The translations under genes and the position numbers were made by a program. DNA of 64,000 bases from Paracidovorax citrulli (GTDB lineage Bacteria > Pseudomonadota > Gammaproteobacteria > Burkholderiales > Burkholderiaceae_C): NCBI RefSeq assembly GCF_900100305.1, contig NZ_FNEY01000021.1, positions 1-64,000 of the forward strand, read 5' to 3'. Below the pieces are notes generated by a model. That model was given only the letters and a program-made list of their open reading frames with translations, was not told the origin of the DNA and searched no databases. Within the stretch, counting starts at the first letter, position 1. The number at the start of each line of letters is the position of its first letter. Below are positions 47,063 through 55,039 of this stretch, piece by piece.

Positions 47063-48664
47063 ATGACGATTCCACGAGAACGCCCCCGGAAACATCCCCG
47101 GATGCGCACCGCGCTGCACGCCCTCGCCTGCGCCGCCGCGCTCTGCGCTGGCGCCGCGCCAGCGCAGCCGGCCTCTCCGGCCTCTCCGGCGTCGGCCGCC
47201 AGCGCACCCTCCGCAGCGCCGGTCCGGCCGGCCCCTGCCCCGCCGCGCGACGAATTCTTCTGGCTCGGGGAGATCAACAAGGCATCTGCCGTCATCAACA
47301 TCGACCAGGGCCTGCTCGACAAGTCCCTGGCGCCGCTGGTCCACGGCGGCATCAGCAAGGTGCTGGCCGACGGCAACCGGCCCGGCGGCAAGCGGCCCAG
47401 GCTGGTGATCACTTTCGAGCCCCTGCTCATCGAGGCCGCGGGCCCGCAGATCACGCTGCTGCACGCCGGCCGCTCCAGCCAGGACATGCTCTCCACCGTG
47501 CGCGCGGCCATGCTGCGCGACCAGATGTTGCAACTGGCCGAGGCGCTGAACCAGACGACGGCCACGATGGTCCGGCTGGCCGACAGGCACCAGGCCACCG
47601 TGGTGCCCAACTACACGAACGGCGTGGCCGCGCAGCCCAACAGCTACGGCCACTATCTGCTGGGCCTGGCCAGCGGCCTGGACCGCGATGCGCAGCGCAT
47701 CCGCGAGGCCTATGCCCGCATCGACCGCTCGCCCATGGGCACCACGGTGCTCAACGGCACGAGCTGGCCGCTCGACCGCCAGCGCATGGCGGACTACCTG
47801 GGCTTTTCCGCCACGGTGGACAATGCCTACGACGCCGCGCAGGTTTCGGCCGTGGACCAGCCGGTGGAGGCCGGCGCCATCGTCATGGCGATCGCCCTGC
47901 ACGCCGGCTCCTTCATCGAGGACGTGATGACGCAGTACGCGCAGCCCCGCCCGTGGATCCTGCTGCAGGAAGGCGGCGGCAACACCTACGTGTCGAGCGC
48001 GATGCCGCAAAAGCGCAACCCCGGCCTGCTCAACGCCACGCGCCGCGACGCCTCGCAGGCCCTGACGCTGGGCATGGGCGCGGCCATCCAGGCGCACAAC
48101 ATCCCGCCGGGCATGCAGGACCCGAAGGAAGCGCGCAACAACACCGCCATGGTGCAGAGCGCGATCGACGTGCTGCGCCAGTGGGACCGCATCCTGGGCG
48201 CGCTGGTCATCGACCCGCAGCGCGCGCTCGAGGAATTGAACAGTGACTGGACCGCCTCGCAGGAACTGGCCGACGTGCTGATGCGCAAGTACCGGCTGCC
48301 CTTCCGCGTGGGCCACCATTTCGCGTCGGAGGCGGTCGGCTACGCCAAGGCCAAGGACATCAAGCCGCTGGACTTCCCCTACGCCGAGGCCCGCCGCATC
48401 TATGCGGAATCGGTGCACGGCTCGGAATTCCCCGCGCAACTGCCCATGGACGAGGCCGAGTTCCGCGCCACGCTGGACCCGGTGGCCATCGTCCGCCACC
48501 GCGCGACGGCCGGCGGCCCCCAGCCGGCGGAAATGGCCCGCATGCTCAAGGCCGCCCAGGCCCGCGTGGAGCAGCAATCGGCCTGGATAGCCGCGCAGCG
48601 CGCCCGCATCGGCGGCAGCCTCGCCCGCCTGGACCGCGACTTCGACCGCCTGGCCCCCCGCTGA
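47063..48664 (+). CDS. exported argininosuccinate-lyase-like protein
   Basis: A 533-residue member of the aspartase/fumarase superfamily with a signal peptide, which is unusual for this family. The N-terminus RMRTALHALACAAALCAGAA ends near PAQP; a Pro/Ala/Ser linker follows. The superfamily signature is VSSAMPQKRNPGLLN. HAGRSSQDMLSTVRAAM matches HTGRSRNDQ of true argH. In the third conserved region, where argH has the catalytic His in FTHLQVAQP, this protein reads YTNGVAAQPNSYGH with Asn186 in place of His. So it keeps the loop Ser but lacks the usual His. It probably acts as a periplasmic C-N lyase on an amino-dicarboxylate, or binds such a ligand. AGGAGA precedes the ATG. Confidence 0.85.
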   Translation: MTIPRERPRKHPRMRTALHALACAAALCAGAAPAQPASPASPASAASAPSAAPVRPAPAPPRDEFFWLGEINKASAVINIDQGLLDKSLAPLVHGGISKVLADGNRPGGKRPRLVITFEPLLIEAAGPQITLLHAGRSSQDMLSTVRAAMLRDQMLQLAEALNQTTATMVRLADRHQATVVPNYTNGVAAQPNSYGHYLLGLASGLDRDAQRIREAYARIDRSPMGTTVLNGTSWPLDRQRMADYLGFSATVDNAYDAAQVSAVDQPVEAGAIVMAIALHAGSFIEDVMTQYAQPRPWILLQEGGGNTYVSSAMPQKRNPGLLNATRRDASQALTLGMGAAIQAHNIPPGMQDPKEARNNTAMVQSAIDVLRQWDRILGALVIDPQRALEELNSDWTASQELADVLMRKYRLPFRVGHHFASEAVGYAKAKDIKPLDFPYAEARRIYAESVHGSEFPAQLPMDEAEFRATLDPVAIVRHRATAGGPQPAEMARMLKAAQARVEQQSAWIAAQRARIGGSLARLDRDFDRLAPR

Positions 48665-48717
48665 CCGCCGGGCCGCGCCGCGGGCAAGCGCGGCCCAGGC
48701 CAGCAGCAGCCAAGCAA

Positions 48718-48810
48718 GGGCCCCCCGCAGCGAGGGCTGCGTCCCCCCGCCCGCCATGCGCAGCATGGCGAGAGAGGGGGGAGGCGGCGAAGCCGCTCAG
48801 GGGGGTGCCC
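48718..48810. repeat. cloverleaf-forming G6/C6 fold-back repeat
   Basis: This stretch can fold into a closed four-arm structure. The outer stem pairs GGGCCCCCC (48718-48726) with GGGGGGtGCCC (48800-48810). Inside lie a GCAGC/GCTGC hairpin (48727-48740), an inner stem CCCCCC (48743-48748) with GGGGGG (48776-48781) that encloses a GCCATGC/GCATGGC hairpin (48753-48769), and a GCGGC/GCCGC hairpin (48784-48796). It sits between convergent genes, with an 8-bp GGCCGCGC/GCGCGGCC hairpin just before it (48671-48695). I recall similar elements after genes in this family, so it is probably a dispersed repeat that ends transcripts. Confidence 0.75.
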
Positions 48811-48811
48811 C

Positions 48812-49690
48812 TTAATGTGCGTGCGCCATCCCGCTCACCAGCGTGACCACCGCCATGCCCCCCAGCAGCCACGCGATCTGCGCCAGCGTCTGCGCGGCCG
48901 TCAGGCGCTTTTGCAATTGGGGGATGAGGTCGGCCAGCGCCACATAGACGAAGCTGCTGGACGCGATGGCCAGGAAATACGGCAGCCAGTCCTGCAGCTC
49001 GCCCACCAGGAAATAGCCCACCACGCCCCCGAGCGCGGTGACCGCTCCGGCCAGGGACACCTTGACCAGGGCCGCGCGCCGGTCGCCGCTGGACTGGCGC
49101 AGCACCACCAGATCGCCCATGTGGTGCGGCACTTCGTGGGCCAGGACGGCCAGCGCGGCGATGGCGCCCAGGCGCAGGTCGGCCAGGAAGGCGGAGGCAA
49201 TCAGGACACCGTCGCCGAAGCAGTGGACGCTGTCGCCCGTGAGCAGGGCCCAGCCGCCGGAGCCGCGATGCGAGTGGGAATGGGCGTGGGAGTGGTGCCC
49301 ATGGCCGTGTGCATCGTGCCCGTGGCCATCGTGGGTGTGTCCATGGGCGTGCGCGTGCCCTCCCCCCGTACCCGGGTCGTCGTTGGCCGGCCCCACGCCG
49401 TGCTCGTGGCCGTGGTGCCAGAGCTCCGCCTTGTCCAGCAGGAAGAAGAAGACCAGCCCCACCAGCAGCGTGGCGAAGAGTTCGTGCGCGCCGGCCTGGC
49501 TCTCGAAGGCCTCGGGTAGCAAATGCATGAAGGCCGTGGCCAGCAGCGCGCCGGCGGCGAAGCTCAGGAGGTGCCGCGGGCCGATGCCCGAGCGGCCGTC
49601 CCCCCAGCCGGCCCGCATGAGCAGGGCCGCCACCCACACGCTGCCGATACCCGCGGCCAGGGTGGCCAGGATGATTGCGATCAAAGTCAT
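48812..49690 (-). CDS. ZIP-family metal transporter
   Basis: A 292-residue inner-membrane protein of the ZIP family, which imports divalent metals such as zinc into the cytoplasm. About eight membrane segments are visible. Between segments III and IV lies a His-rich cytoplasmic loop (HAHAHGHTHDGHGHDAHGHG and more), typical of the family and thought to bind or sense zinc. Segment IV has HCFGDGVLIASAFLA and segment V HEVPHHMGDLVVL, where the His and Glu form the transport site. Start chosen at 49690, at MTLIAIILATLAAG; the longer frame to 49762 adds a charged leader with no ribosome site. It ends MAHAH right at the fold-back repeat. Confidence 0.9.
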   Translation of the reverse strand: MTLIAIILATLAAGIGSVWVAALLMRAGWGDGRSGIGPRHLLSFAAGALLATAFMHLLPEAFESQAGAHELFATLLVGLVFFFLLDKAELWHHGHEHGVGPANDDPGTGGGHAHAHGHTHDGHGHDAHGHGHHSHAHSHSHRGSGGWALLTGDSVHCFGDGVLIASAFLADLRLGAIAALAVLAHEVPHHMGDLVVLRQSSGDRRAALVKVSLAGAVTALGGVVGYFLVGELQDWLPYFLAIASSSFVYVALADLIPQLQKRLTAAQTLAQIAWLLGGMAVVTLVSGMAHAH

Positions 49691-49763
49691 AGCTGTACGC
49701 GCTCGATTCTCGAAAACACAGGGCTTGCCGCGGCCGGCATCCGGCCCGCCAGGAAAGCGCAAA

Positions 49764-49786
49764 CGAAAAAAGCCCCGAAGGGCTTT
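49764..49786 (-). terminator. terminator of the dienelactone hydrolase gene
   Basis: On the minus strand a 7-bp stem AAAGCCC / GGGCTTT with a TTCG loop runs into six T. It lies 34 bases past the stop of the gene ending at 49820 and before the ZIP gene start, so the two are separate units. Confidence 0.85.
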
Positions 49787-49819
49787 GCTGCGGAACGCGG
49801 CGCCCGGCGGGGCGGCGCG

Positions 49820-50728
49820 TCAGCCCACGCCGTGCGCCTTGAACCACGCCAGCGCGCGCTTCCACCCGTCCTCGGCGGCTTCCTTGCGGTAGCTGGGCCG
49901 GTAGTCGGCATGGAACGCATGCGGCGCGTCAGGGTACACCACGAACTCCGACGCCTTGGCGGCGGCGGACCCGTTCTTGAGGGCCGCTTTCATCTTATCA
50001 ATCGTGTCAAGAGGGATTCCGGTGTCTTTTTCGCCGTAGAGGCCGAGCACCGGCGCCTTGAGGATGGGAGCGATGTCCACCGGGTGTTTGGGCGTGAGCT
50101 CGCCCGCCTGCCCCACCAGCCGGCCGTACCATGCCACGCCGGCCTTGACCGGGCCGTGGGCCGCATAGAGCCAGGTGATGCGCCCGCCCCAGCAGAAGCC
50201 CGTGATGCCCACCTTCGAGAGATCGCCGCCGTGGTCGCCGGCCCACTTCACGGTCGCGTCGAGGTCGGCCAGCACCTGGGCATCGGGCACCTTGGAGACG
50301 ATCTCGCCCATGAGCCTGGAGATTTCGGTGTACTGCGAGGGGTCTCCCTGGCGGACGAACATCTCCGGCGCGATGGCGAGATAGCCCGCCTTCGCGAAGC
50401 GGCGGCAGGTGTCGGCGATGTACTCGTGCACGCCGAAGATCTCCTGGATCACCAGCACCACGGGCAGCCCCGTCTTGCCGGCGGGCGCGGCGCGGTAGGC
50501 CGGCACCTTGAAGCCGTTGACGTCGATCTCGACCTTGCCTGCCACCAGTCCATCGGACGGCGTGTGGATGGCCGTCTGCGCCATGACCGGCATCGCCGCG
50601 GCGGCGTAGCCCACGCCGAAGCCCGCGCCCAGCGCCACGCGCATGGCGGTGCGGCGGCTGGCACCGGCTTCGCTGGATTTGCCGGGCAGCAGGGCATCGA
50701 AATCTTTCCTGAGGTCGTCATGCAGCAT
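49820..50728 (-). CDS. exported dienelactone hydrolase family protein
   Basis: A 302-residue alpha/beta hydrolase. The N-terminal [20 protein letters not shown] with a twin Arg looks like a Tat signal, cleaved near VMAQ, so the enzyme acts in the periplasm. The nucleophile is Cys in [17 protein letters not shown], which marks the dienelactone hydrolase group, with the Asp in [11 protein letters not shown] and the His in [12 protein letters not shown]. Dienelactone hydrolases open lactone rings in chloroaromatic breakdown, but exported members have other, unknown substrates. AGGAG lies six bases before the ATG. It is divergent from the GbsR-type regulator, whose palindromic operator lies between them, so it may be part of that regulon. 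Confidence 0.87.
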   Translation of the reverse strand: MLHDDLRKDFDALLPGKSSEAGASRRTAMRVALGAGFGVGYAAAAMPVMAQTAIHTPSDGLVAGKVEIDVNGFKVPAYRAAPAGKTGLPVVLVIQEIFGVHEYIADTCRRFAKAGYLAIAPEMFVRQGDPSQYTEISRLMGEIVSKVPDAQVLADLDATVKWAGDHGGDLSKVGITGFCWGGRITWLYAAHGPVKAGVAWYGRLVGQAGELTPKHPVDIAPILKAPVLGLYGEKDTGIPLDTIDKMKAALKNGSAAAKASEFVVYPDAPHAFHADYRPSYRKEAAEDGWKRALAWFKAHGVG

Positions 50729-50827
50729 GGAAGCTCCTGTGAAAAGAGGAAATGGGAACGCAGCGTCTGAAAGACTGGGCAGTCTATGTGAGGGCGCGGT
50801 CGATTGCACGGGATGGATTGCGCCCGA

Positions 50828-50865
50828 AATTTCTGTATTGACAGAAATTACCGAAGCAATAGACT
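50828..50865 (+). promoter_or_regulatory. GbsR/MarR-type operator overlapping a TTGACA promoter
   Basis: AATTTCTGT (50828-50836), a 4-base centre, and ACAGAAATT (50841-50849) form a perfect 9+4+9 palindrome. It covers a consensus -35 TTGACA (50838-50843), followed after 16 bases by TAGACT (50860-50865) as -10. Transcription would start about one base before the ATG at 50873. A regulator bound here would block the regulator's own promoter and perhaps the divergent hydrolase gene. Confidence 0.8.
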
Positions 50866-50872
50866 CACAGCC

Positions 50873-51460
50873 ATGCAACTGACCGACACCGCCCGCCGTT
50901 TCATCGTCCACTGGGGCGAAATGGGCACCGCCTGGGGCGTCAACCGCACCGTCGCCCAGATCCACGCCCTGCTCTTCTTCCATGGCCGGCCATTGCATGC
51001 GGAAGACATCTGCGAAACCCTCGGCGTCGCCCGGTCCAACGCGAGCAACAGCCTCAAGGAACTGCTCAACTGGCACCTGATCCGCGTCACCCACGTCCTG
51101 GGCGACCGGCGCGACTATTTCGAGACCTCCACCGACGTCTGGGAGCTGTTCCGCACCATCGTGCGCGAGCGCAAGGAGCGCGAGTTCGAGCCGACGGTGC
51201 GCATGCTGCGCGAACTGGCGAGCCGTCCGGAGCTGGCGGCCGAAGCCCCCGATGCGCAGGACCGCGTGCGGGAAACCCTGCGCCTGATGGAATCGCTGGA
51301 TCTCTGGACCGAAGAGATGCTCCGGCTCACCCCTTCCACCCTCGAGAAAGTGCTGCGCCTGGGCGCCAGCGTGCAGAAGTTCGTGCGCGGCGACGACGCC
51401 GCATCCCGCAGCAAGCGTTCCCCGGCCGGCCAGCAGCCTCCGGGCACGCCCGCCGCCTGA
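50873..51460 (+). CDS. GbsR/MarR-family transcriptional regulator
   Basis: A 195-residue winged-helix protein of the GbsR type. [40 protein letters not shown] (recognition helix region) and the wing [20 protein letters not shown] follow the family order; the C-terminal half is a helical dimer arm. GbsR-type repressors often act on genes for uptake or synthesis of osmolytes and may sense choline, but other members have unknown ligands. A perfect palindrome covers its own promoter, so it is probably an autorepressor. A degenerate copy of the site precedes the next operon (51572-53797), which it likely also controls. Confidence 0.88.
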   Translation: MQLTDTARRFIVHWGEMGTAWGVNRTVAQIHALLFFHGRPLHAEDICETLGVARSNASNSLKELLNWHLIRVTHVLGDRRDYFETSTDVWELFRTIVRERKEREFEPTVRMLRELASRPELAAEAPDAQDRVRETLRLMESLDLWTEEMLRLTPSTLEKVLRLGASVQKFVRGDDAASRSKRSPAGQQPPGTPAA

Positions 51461-51497
51461 GTCCGCCGCTTCGTTTCTCGCGCCTTTTTACGCCCCT

Positions 51498-51519
51498 CAT
51501 TTCATTCCGTACAGAAATT
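51498..51519 (+). promoter_or_regulatory. degenerate second GbsR-type operator
   Basis: The half-site ACAGAAATT at 51511-51519 is identical to the right arm of the palindrome at 50828-50849. With the same 4-base centre, the left arm (51498-51506) matches six of nine positions. It lies about 55 bases before the start of the DCC-family gene, in an AT-rich promoter stretch. Confidence 0.55.
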
Positions 51520-51571
51520 TAAAAAGCAGAGAAAACCCAACGGCAGCCAACCATTTTCCCAGGAGCCCGCC

Positions 51572-52015
51572 ATGACCACCGATCCGCAAGCCCTCTATCC
51601 CCTGACCCTCTACTTCGACTCCCGCTGCCAGCTCTGCCGGGCGGAGATGACCAACCTGCGGCTGCGCGACCGGGCCGGGCTGCTGCGGTTCGCGGACGTG
51701 TGGGCGCCCGGCTTCGAAGGCCCGCCGGGCACCACGCACGAGCAATTGCTGACGCTGATCCATGCCCGCACCGCGGATGGACGGGTGCTGCGCGGCGTGG
51801 AGGTGTTCCGCCGCGCTTATGCGGCCGTGGGCCTGGGCTGGGTCATGGCGGCCACGCGCCTGCCGGTGCTGGGCCCGCTCGCGGACCGGCTCTACCCGGT
51901 GCTGGCGCGCAACCGCTACCGCCTGCCGCGCTGGCTGGTGGGCGGCCTGTTCGAACGCGCGAGCCGGCGCGCGGCCCTGCGGCGGTGCGCGCCCGGCGAC
52001 CGCTGCGACCTTTGA
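51572..52015 (+). CDS. DCC-family (DUF393) thiol-disulfide oxidoreductase-like protein
   Basis: A 147-residue protein of the DUF393 family, named DCC for the motif near the N-terminus, here YFDSRCQLCRAEMTNLRLRD with Asp and a CxxC pair. The fold is related to thioredoxin, and the CxxC could support redox chemistry, though no reaction is proven. The middle GVEVFRRAYAAVGLGWVMAA is another conserved block. It is the first gene of a four-gene rightward operon; the next gene starts 11 bases after the stop. A GbsR-type half operator lies upstream. Confidence 0.85.
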   Translation: MTTDPQALYPLTLYFDSRCQLCRAEMTNLRLRDRAGLLRFADVWAPGFEGPPGTTHEQLLTLIHARTADGRVLRGVEVFRRAYAAVGLGWVMAATRLPVLGPLADRLYPVLARNRYRLPRWLVGGLFERASRRAALRRCAPGDRCDL

Positions 52016-52026
52016 GGAGATCCACC

Positions 52027-52929
52027 ATGCAAGTCCTCATCACCGGCGCGACCGGGTTCATCGGCCGGCACGTCGCCGCCCGGCTGCGCTCGGAAGGCCA
52101 CACGGTCCACGAAGGCATTTCCCCGCGCCACGGCCGGCGCGATGCCGGGCAGGTGCCCATGGATTTCGCGCGCGACACCGACCCGGGAGCCTGGCTGCCC
52201 CGACTCGCGGGCATCGACGCGGTGGTCAACGCCGTGGGCGTGCTGCGCGACAGCCCCGGCCGCCCCATCGACGCCCTGCACCGCGATACCCCGATCGCGC
52301 TGTTCCAGGCCTGCGCCCAGGCCGGCGTGCGGCGGGTGGTGCAGATCTCCGCGCTGGGCGTGGACCGCGGCGAAACCCGCTATGCCCGCACCAAGCGCGG
52401 CGCGGACACGTTCCTGCTGGGCCTGGCGCAGGGCGCGGCTCCGGCGCCTTCGGCCTGCGTGCTGCGGCCCAGCATCGTGTTCGGCCGCGGCGGCGCGAGC
52501 AGCGCACTCTTCATGAACCTGGCGCGGCTGCCCGTGGTGGTGCTGCCGCGTCCCGTGCTGCAGGCCCGCGTGCAGCCGGTGGCCGTGCACGACCTTGCCG
52601 ACGCCGTGGCCGCGCTGCTGGGTCCGGCCCAGGACCGGCAGGGCATCATCGAGTGCGCGGGCCCGGAGGCCGTGCCGATGGCCGGACTCGTCGCCAGCCT
52701 GCGGGCCCAGTGCGGGCATGGGCCGGCCCGCGTGGCGACACTGCCGGACGCGCTCAGCCGCCTGAGCGCGCGCCTCGGGGACCGCGTGCCGGCCTCGCCC
52801 TGGTGCAGCGAGAGCCTGGCGCTGCTGGGCAGCGACAACACCGCCGATCCCGCGCCGCTGCGCAGCCTCCTGGGCCGCGAGGCCGTGCACTACCGGGACC
52901 TGGTCGCCCGCGCCTGGAGGCAGCCATGA
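52027..52929 (+). CDS. NAD(P)-binding epimerase-like protein (SDR, complex-I-assembly type)
   Basis: A 300-residue atypical SDR. VLITGATGFIGRHVAARLRS at the N-terminus is the dinucleotide-binding loop, VVNAVGVLRD and VQISALGVDRGETRYARTKR are the core blocks with the Tyr-x-x-x-Lys replaced by YARTK. RPSIVFGRGGASSALFMNLA resembles the NDUFA9-like and UbiB-linked atypical SDR group. Reaction unknown; many members bind NADP without known catalysis. Its stop overlaps the ATG of the next gene (ATGA at 52926-52929). GAGGAGA precedes its start. Confidence 0.85.
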   Translation: MQVLITGATGFIGRHVAARLRSEGHTVHEGISPRHGRRDAGQVPMDFARDTDPGAWLPRLAGIDAVVNAVGVLRDSPGRPIDALHRDTPIALFQACAQAGVRRVVQISALGVDRGETRYARTKRGADTFLLGLAQGAAPAPSACVLRPSIVFGRGGASSALFMNLARLPVVVLPRPVLQARVQPVAVHDLADAVAALLGPAQDRQGIIECAGPEAVPMAGLVASLRAQCGHGPARVATLPDALSRLSARLGDRVPASPWCSESLALLGSDNTADPAPLRSLLGREAVHYRDLVARAWRQP

Positions 52930-53324
52930 CAGGGCGCACGCCATCGTCCGCGGGCCGGCGCGAACGGGGCTGGCTGCGCGCGAGCCTCGTGGCCGTCTGG
53001 CTGGGCACCGCGGTCGCGAGCGTGGCGGAGTTCCACGGCCAGAGCCGCGACCTGCTGGTGGCCGCCGGGATGCAGAACACCCTGCTCATGCAGGCCATCA
53101 TCGCCGCCGGCATCGCCGCGGACCTGGCCGTCGGCGCATGGCTGTGGTGGCGGCCGGGCCGCCCCGCCTATGCCGCGGCCCTGCTGCTCATGGGCACGAT
53201 GACCGTGATCGCCACATTCCTGCTGCCCGGGCTGTGGCTCGACCCGCTGGGCCGGCTGCTCAAGAACATTCCCATCGCGGCCATCCTGCTCGTGCTCTGG
53301 CACACGGAAGAATGGCGTCCATGA
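52926..53324 (+). CDS. DoxX-like membrane protein
   Basis: A 132-residue protein with four predicted membrane helices (around 17-35, 52-72, 76-97 and 105-125). The layout, with EFHGQSRDLLVAAG after the first helix and KNIPIAAILLVLWHTEEWR at the end, fits DoxX-like proteins, which often lie beside epimerase-like SDR genes. Some DoxX relatives support quinone-linked oxidation or redox stress responses; the role here is not known. It is coupled by ATGA overlaps to both the SDR gene before it and the DUF2269 gene after it. Confidence 0.82.
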   Translation: MTGRTPSSAGRRERGWLRASLVAVWLGTAVASVAEFHGQSRDLLVAAGMQNTLLMQAIIAAGIAADLAVGAWLWWRPGRPAYAAALLLMGTMTVIATFLLPGLWLDPLGRLLKNIPIAAILLVLWHTEEWRP

Positions 53325-53797
53325 ACTCGTACCTGGTCCTCAAGTGGGTGCACATCCTCTCCAGCGTGCTGCTGGTGGGCACGGGATTCGGCTCGGCCTT
53401 CTACCTGTTCTTCGCCAACCGCAGCGGCAGCGTGCAGGCCCAGGCCGTGGTGGCGCGCCTCGTGGTGCGCGCGGACACCTGGTTCACCACGCCCGCCGGC
53501 ATCGTGCAGCCGGTCAGCGGCGTGGCGCTGGCCCACATGGCCGGCTGGCCGCTCGCCACGCCGTGGATCTCTGCCTCGCTGGAGCTGTACGTGGTCGCCG
53601 GCCTGTGCTGGCTGCCCGTGCTGTGGCTGCAGTGGCGCATGGCCGCCATGGCGCGCGACGCGGCGGACCGCGGCACCGCGCTGCCGGAAGACTACCGCCG
53701 CCATGCGCGCTGGTGGGAAGCGCTCGGCTACCCGGCCTTCATCGCCATGCTCGCGATCTACTACATGATGGTGGCCAAGCCGGCGCTCTGGGGCTGA
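53321..53797 (+). CDS. DUF2269 family membrane protein
   Basis: A 158-residue integral membrane protein with four helices. YLVLKWVHILSSVLLVGTGF at the start with its conserved His, and PAFIAMLAIYYMMVAKPALW at the end, are typical of DUF2269. Histidines in the first helix and after the third could bind haem, but no cofactor has been shown. Start chosen at 53321, where the ATG shares bases with the stop of the DoxX-like gene (ATGA); an ATG nine bases earlier is possible. It closes the four-gene DCC-SDR-DoxX-DUF2269 operon. Confidence 0.83.
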   Translation: MNSYLVLKWVHILSSVLLVGTGFGSAFYLFFANRSGSVQAQAVVARLVVRADTWFTTPAGIVQPVSGVALAHMAGWPLATPWISASLELYVVAGLCWLPVLWLQWRMAAMARDAADRGTALPEDYRRHARWWEALGYPAFIAMLAIYYMMVAKPALWG

Positions 53798-53831
53798 AGG
53801 TGGCGCGCCCCCGGGCGTCCGGCCGGCGCCG

Positions 53832-54719
53832 TCAGACCGCGGGCTTGTCGCTCTGCGCCGTGAGGTTGTCGCGCAGTTCCTTCGACATCGGCAGGCCCAG
53901 TGCCTGGCCCTTGGGCGCGATGGGCGAGAGGAACCACTTGTTGTAGAGCTTCTCGAATTCGCCGGACTTCATCATGCCGCCGATCACGCCGTTGACCAGC
54001 GCCTGGAACTGCGGGTCGTCCTTGCGCAGCATGCAGGCATAGGGCTCGACCTGCAGTGCGTCCCCGACCACGTCCCATTCGGCCGGGTTCACGGCATTGG
54101 CCTTCAGGCCGAAGAGCAGGATGTCGTCCATCGCGAACGCCAGCGCCCGGCCCGTATCCACCAGCAGCATGGAGTCGTTGTGGTCCTTGCCCAGGATGAT
54201 GTCCATCTCGAGGTTGTTGTCGCGGTTGTACTTGCGGATCACCTGGGCGTTCGTGGTGCCGGTGGTGCTGGCCACGGTCTTTTTCGCGAGGTCGGCGTAG
54301 TTCTTCACGCCCGAGGATTTCTTCACGAGCAGGCGCGTGCCGGTGTAGAAGTAGTTGACGGCGAACTGCACGTCCTTGGCGCGCGCGGTGTTGTTGGTGG
54401 TGGAGCCGCACTCCAGGTCCACCGTGCCGTTGGTCACCAGCGGGATGCGGTTCTGCGAGGTCACGGCCTGCAGCTCGACCTTGAGGTCGGGCTTGTTCAG
54501 CTTCTTCTTCACCGCATCCACCACCGCGTTGGAGATGTCCACCGAGAACCCGATGGGTGCGCCCGCGCCGGCCAGGTAGCTGAAGGGCACCGACGATTCG
54601 CGGTAGGCGAGCGTGATCTTGCCGCTGTCCGCGATCTTCTTGAGGGTGTCGGCCTGGGCGGCGGCACCGGCCAGCATGCCGCAGGCGAGCAGCGCGGCGG
54701 AGCAGAGGGTGGTTTTCAT
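53832..54719 (-). CDS. amino-acid ABC transporter substrate-binding protein (GltI-like)
   Basis: A 295-residue periplasmic binding protein of the polar amino acid class. A signal peptide ends near AAQA. The mature part starts DTLKKIADSGKITLAYRESS and contains IGFSVDISNAVVDAVKKKL, the substrate loop of glutamate/aspartate-type binding proteins, and LECGSTTNNTARAKDVQFAV. It would deliver glutamate, aspartate or a related acid to a permease encoded elsewhere. It ends at 53832; AAGGAG precedes the ATG at 54719. Divergent from a D-amino-acid-dehydrogenase-like gene with which it shares a mirror-image promoter, so both are probably induced together. Confidence 0.88.
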   Translation of the reverse strand: MKTTLCSAALLACGMLAGAAAQADTLKKIADSGKITLAYRESSVPFSYLAGAGAPIGFSVDISNAVVDAVKKKLNKPDLKVELQAVTSQNRIPLVTNGTVDLECGSTTNNTARAKDVQFAVNYFYTGTRLLVKKSSGVKNYADLAKKTVASTTGTTNAQVIRKYNRDNNLEMDIILGKDHNDSMLLVDTGRALAFAMDDILLFGLKANAVNPAEWDVVGDALQVEPYACMLRKDDPQFQALVNGVIGGMMKSGEFEKLYNKWFLSPIAPKGQALGLPMSKELRDNLTAQSDKPAV

Positions 54720-54780
54720 GGGAACTCCTTGGATGGAAAAAGCGGACGGCTCGGGCCCGGCGCAGCGCGGCGGTGCAGGC

Positions 54781-54847
54781 ACTGTAGGAAGACGGCCCCG
54801 GCTTGAACAATTCATTCCGCGGCCGAAGCCATGCCGGAAAGTTATGC
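54781..54847 (-). promoter_or_regulatory. mirror promoter, copy A (toward the binding-protein gene)
   Basis: Read on the minus strand: GCATAAC (54847-54841), 5 bases, GGCATGG (54835-54829), 17 bases, ATTGTTCAAGCCG (54811-54799), 11 bases, CTACAGT (54787-54781). TTGTTC and TACAGT form a sigma-70-like -35/-10 pair with 18 bases between; GCATAAC-N5-GGCATGG lies where an activator would bind. The predicted leader is about 55 bases. Confidence 0.75.
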
Positions 54848-54930
54848 CCCGTCCGGGTCAACCCTGATATTCAGCAAGAACCGCGCCCGTCTTCCTGGCG
54901 ATAAGGCCGGGCTGCAGGCCCCATTCCAGT

Positions 54931-54997
54931 GCATAACCTGAAGGCATGGACGCCCGGGCGAACGGCATTGTTCAAGCCGCGGGCACCGCCCTACAGT
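54931..54997 (+). promoter_or_regulatory. mirror promoter, copy B (toward the dehydrogenase gene)
   Basis: The same blocks with identical spacing as copy A, on the plus strand: GCATAAC (54931-54937), GGCATGG (54943-54949), ATTGTTCAAGCCG (54967-54979), CTACAGT (54991-54997). All four blocks are identical to copy A while the spacers differ, so the blocks are under selection. The centre of symmetry is near 54889. Confidence 0.75.
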
Positions 54998-55039
54998 CTT
55001 GCCGATGTGCCGGCTGGCATGGAATGGACGGGACGAACG

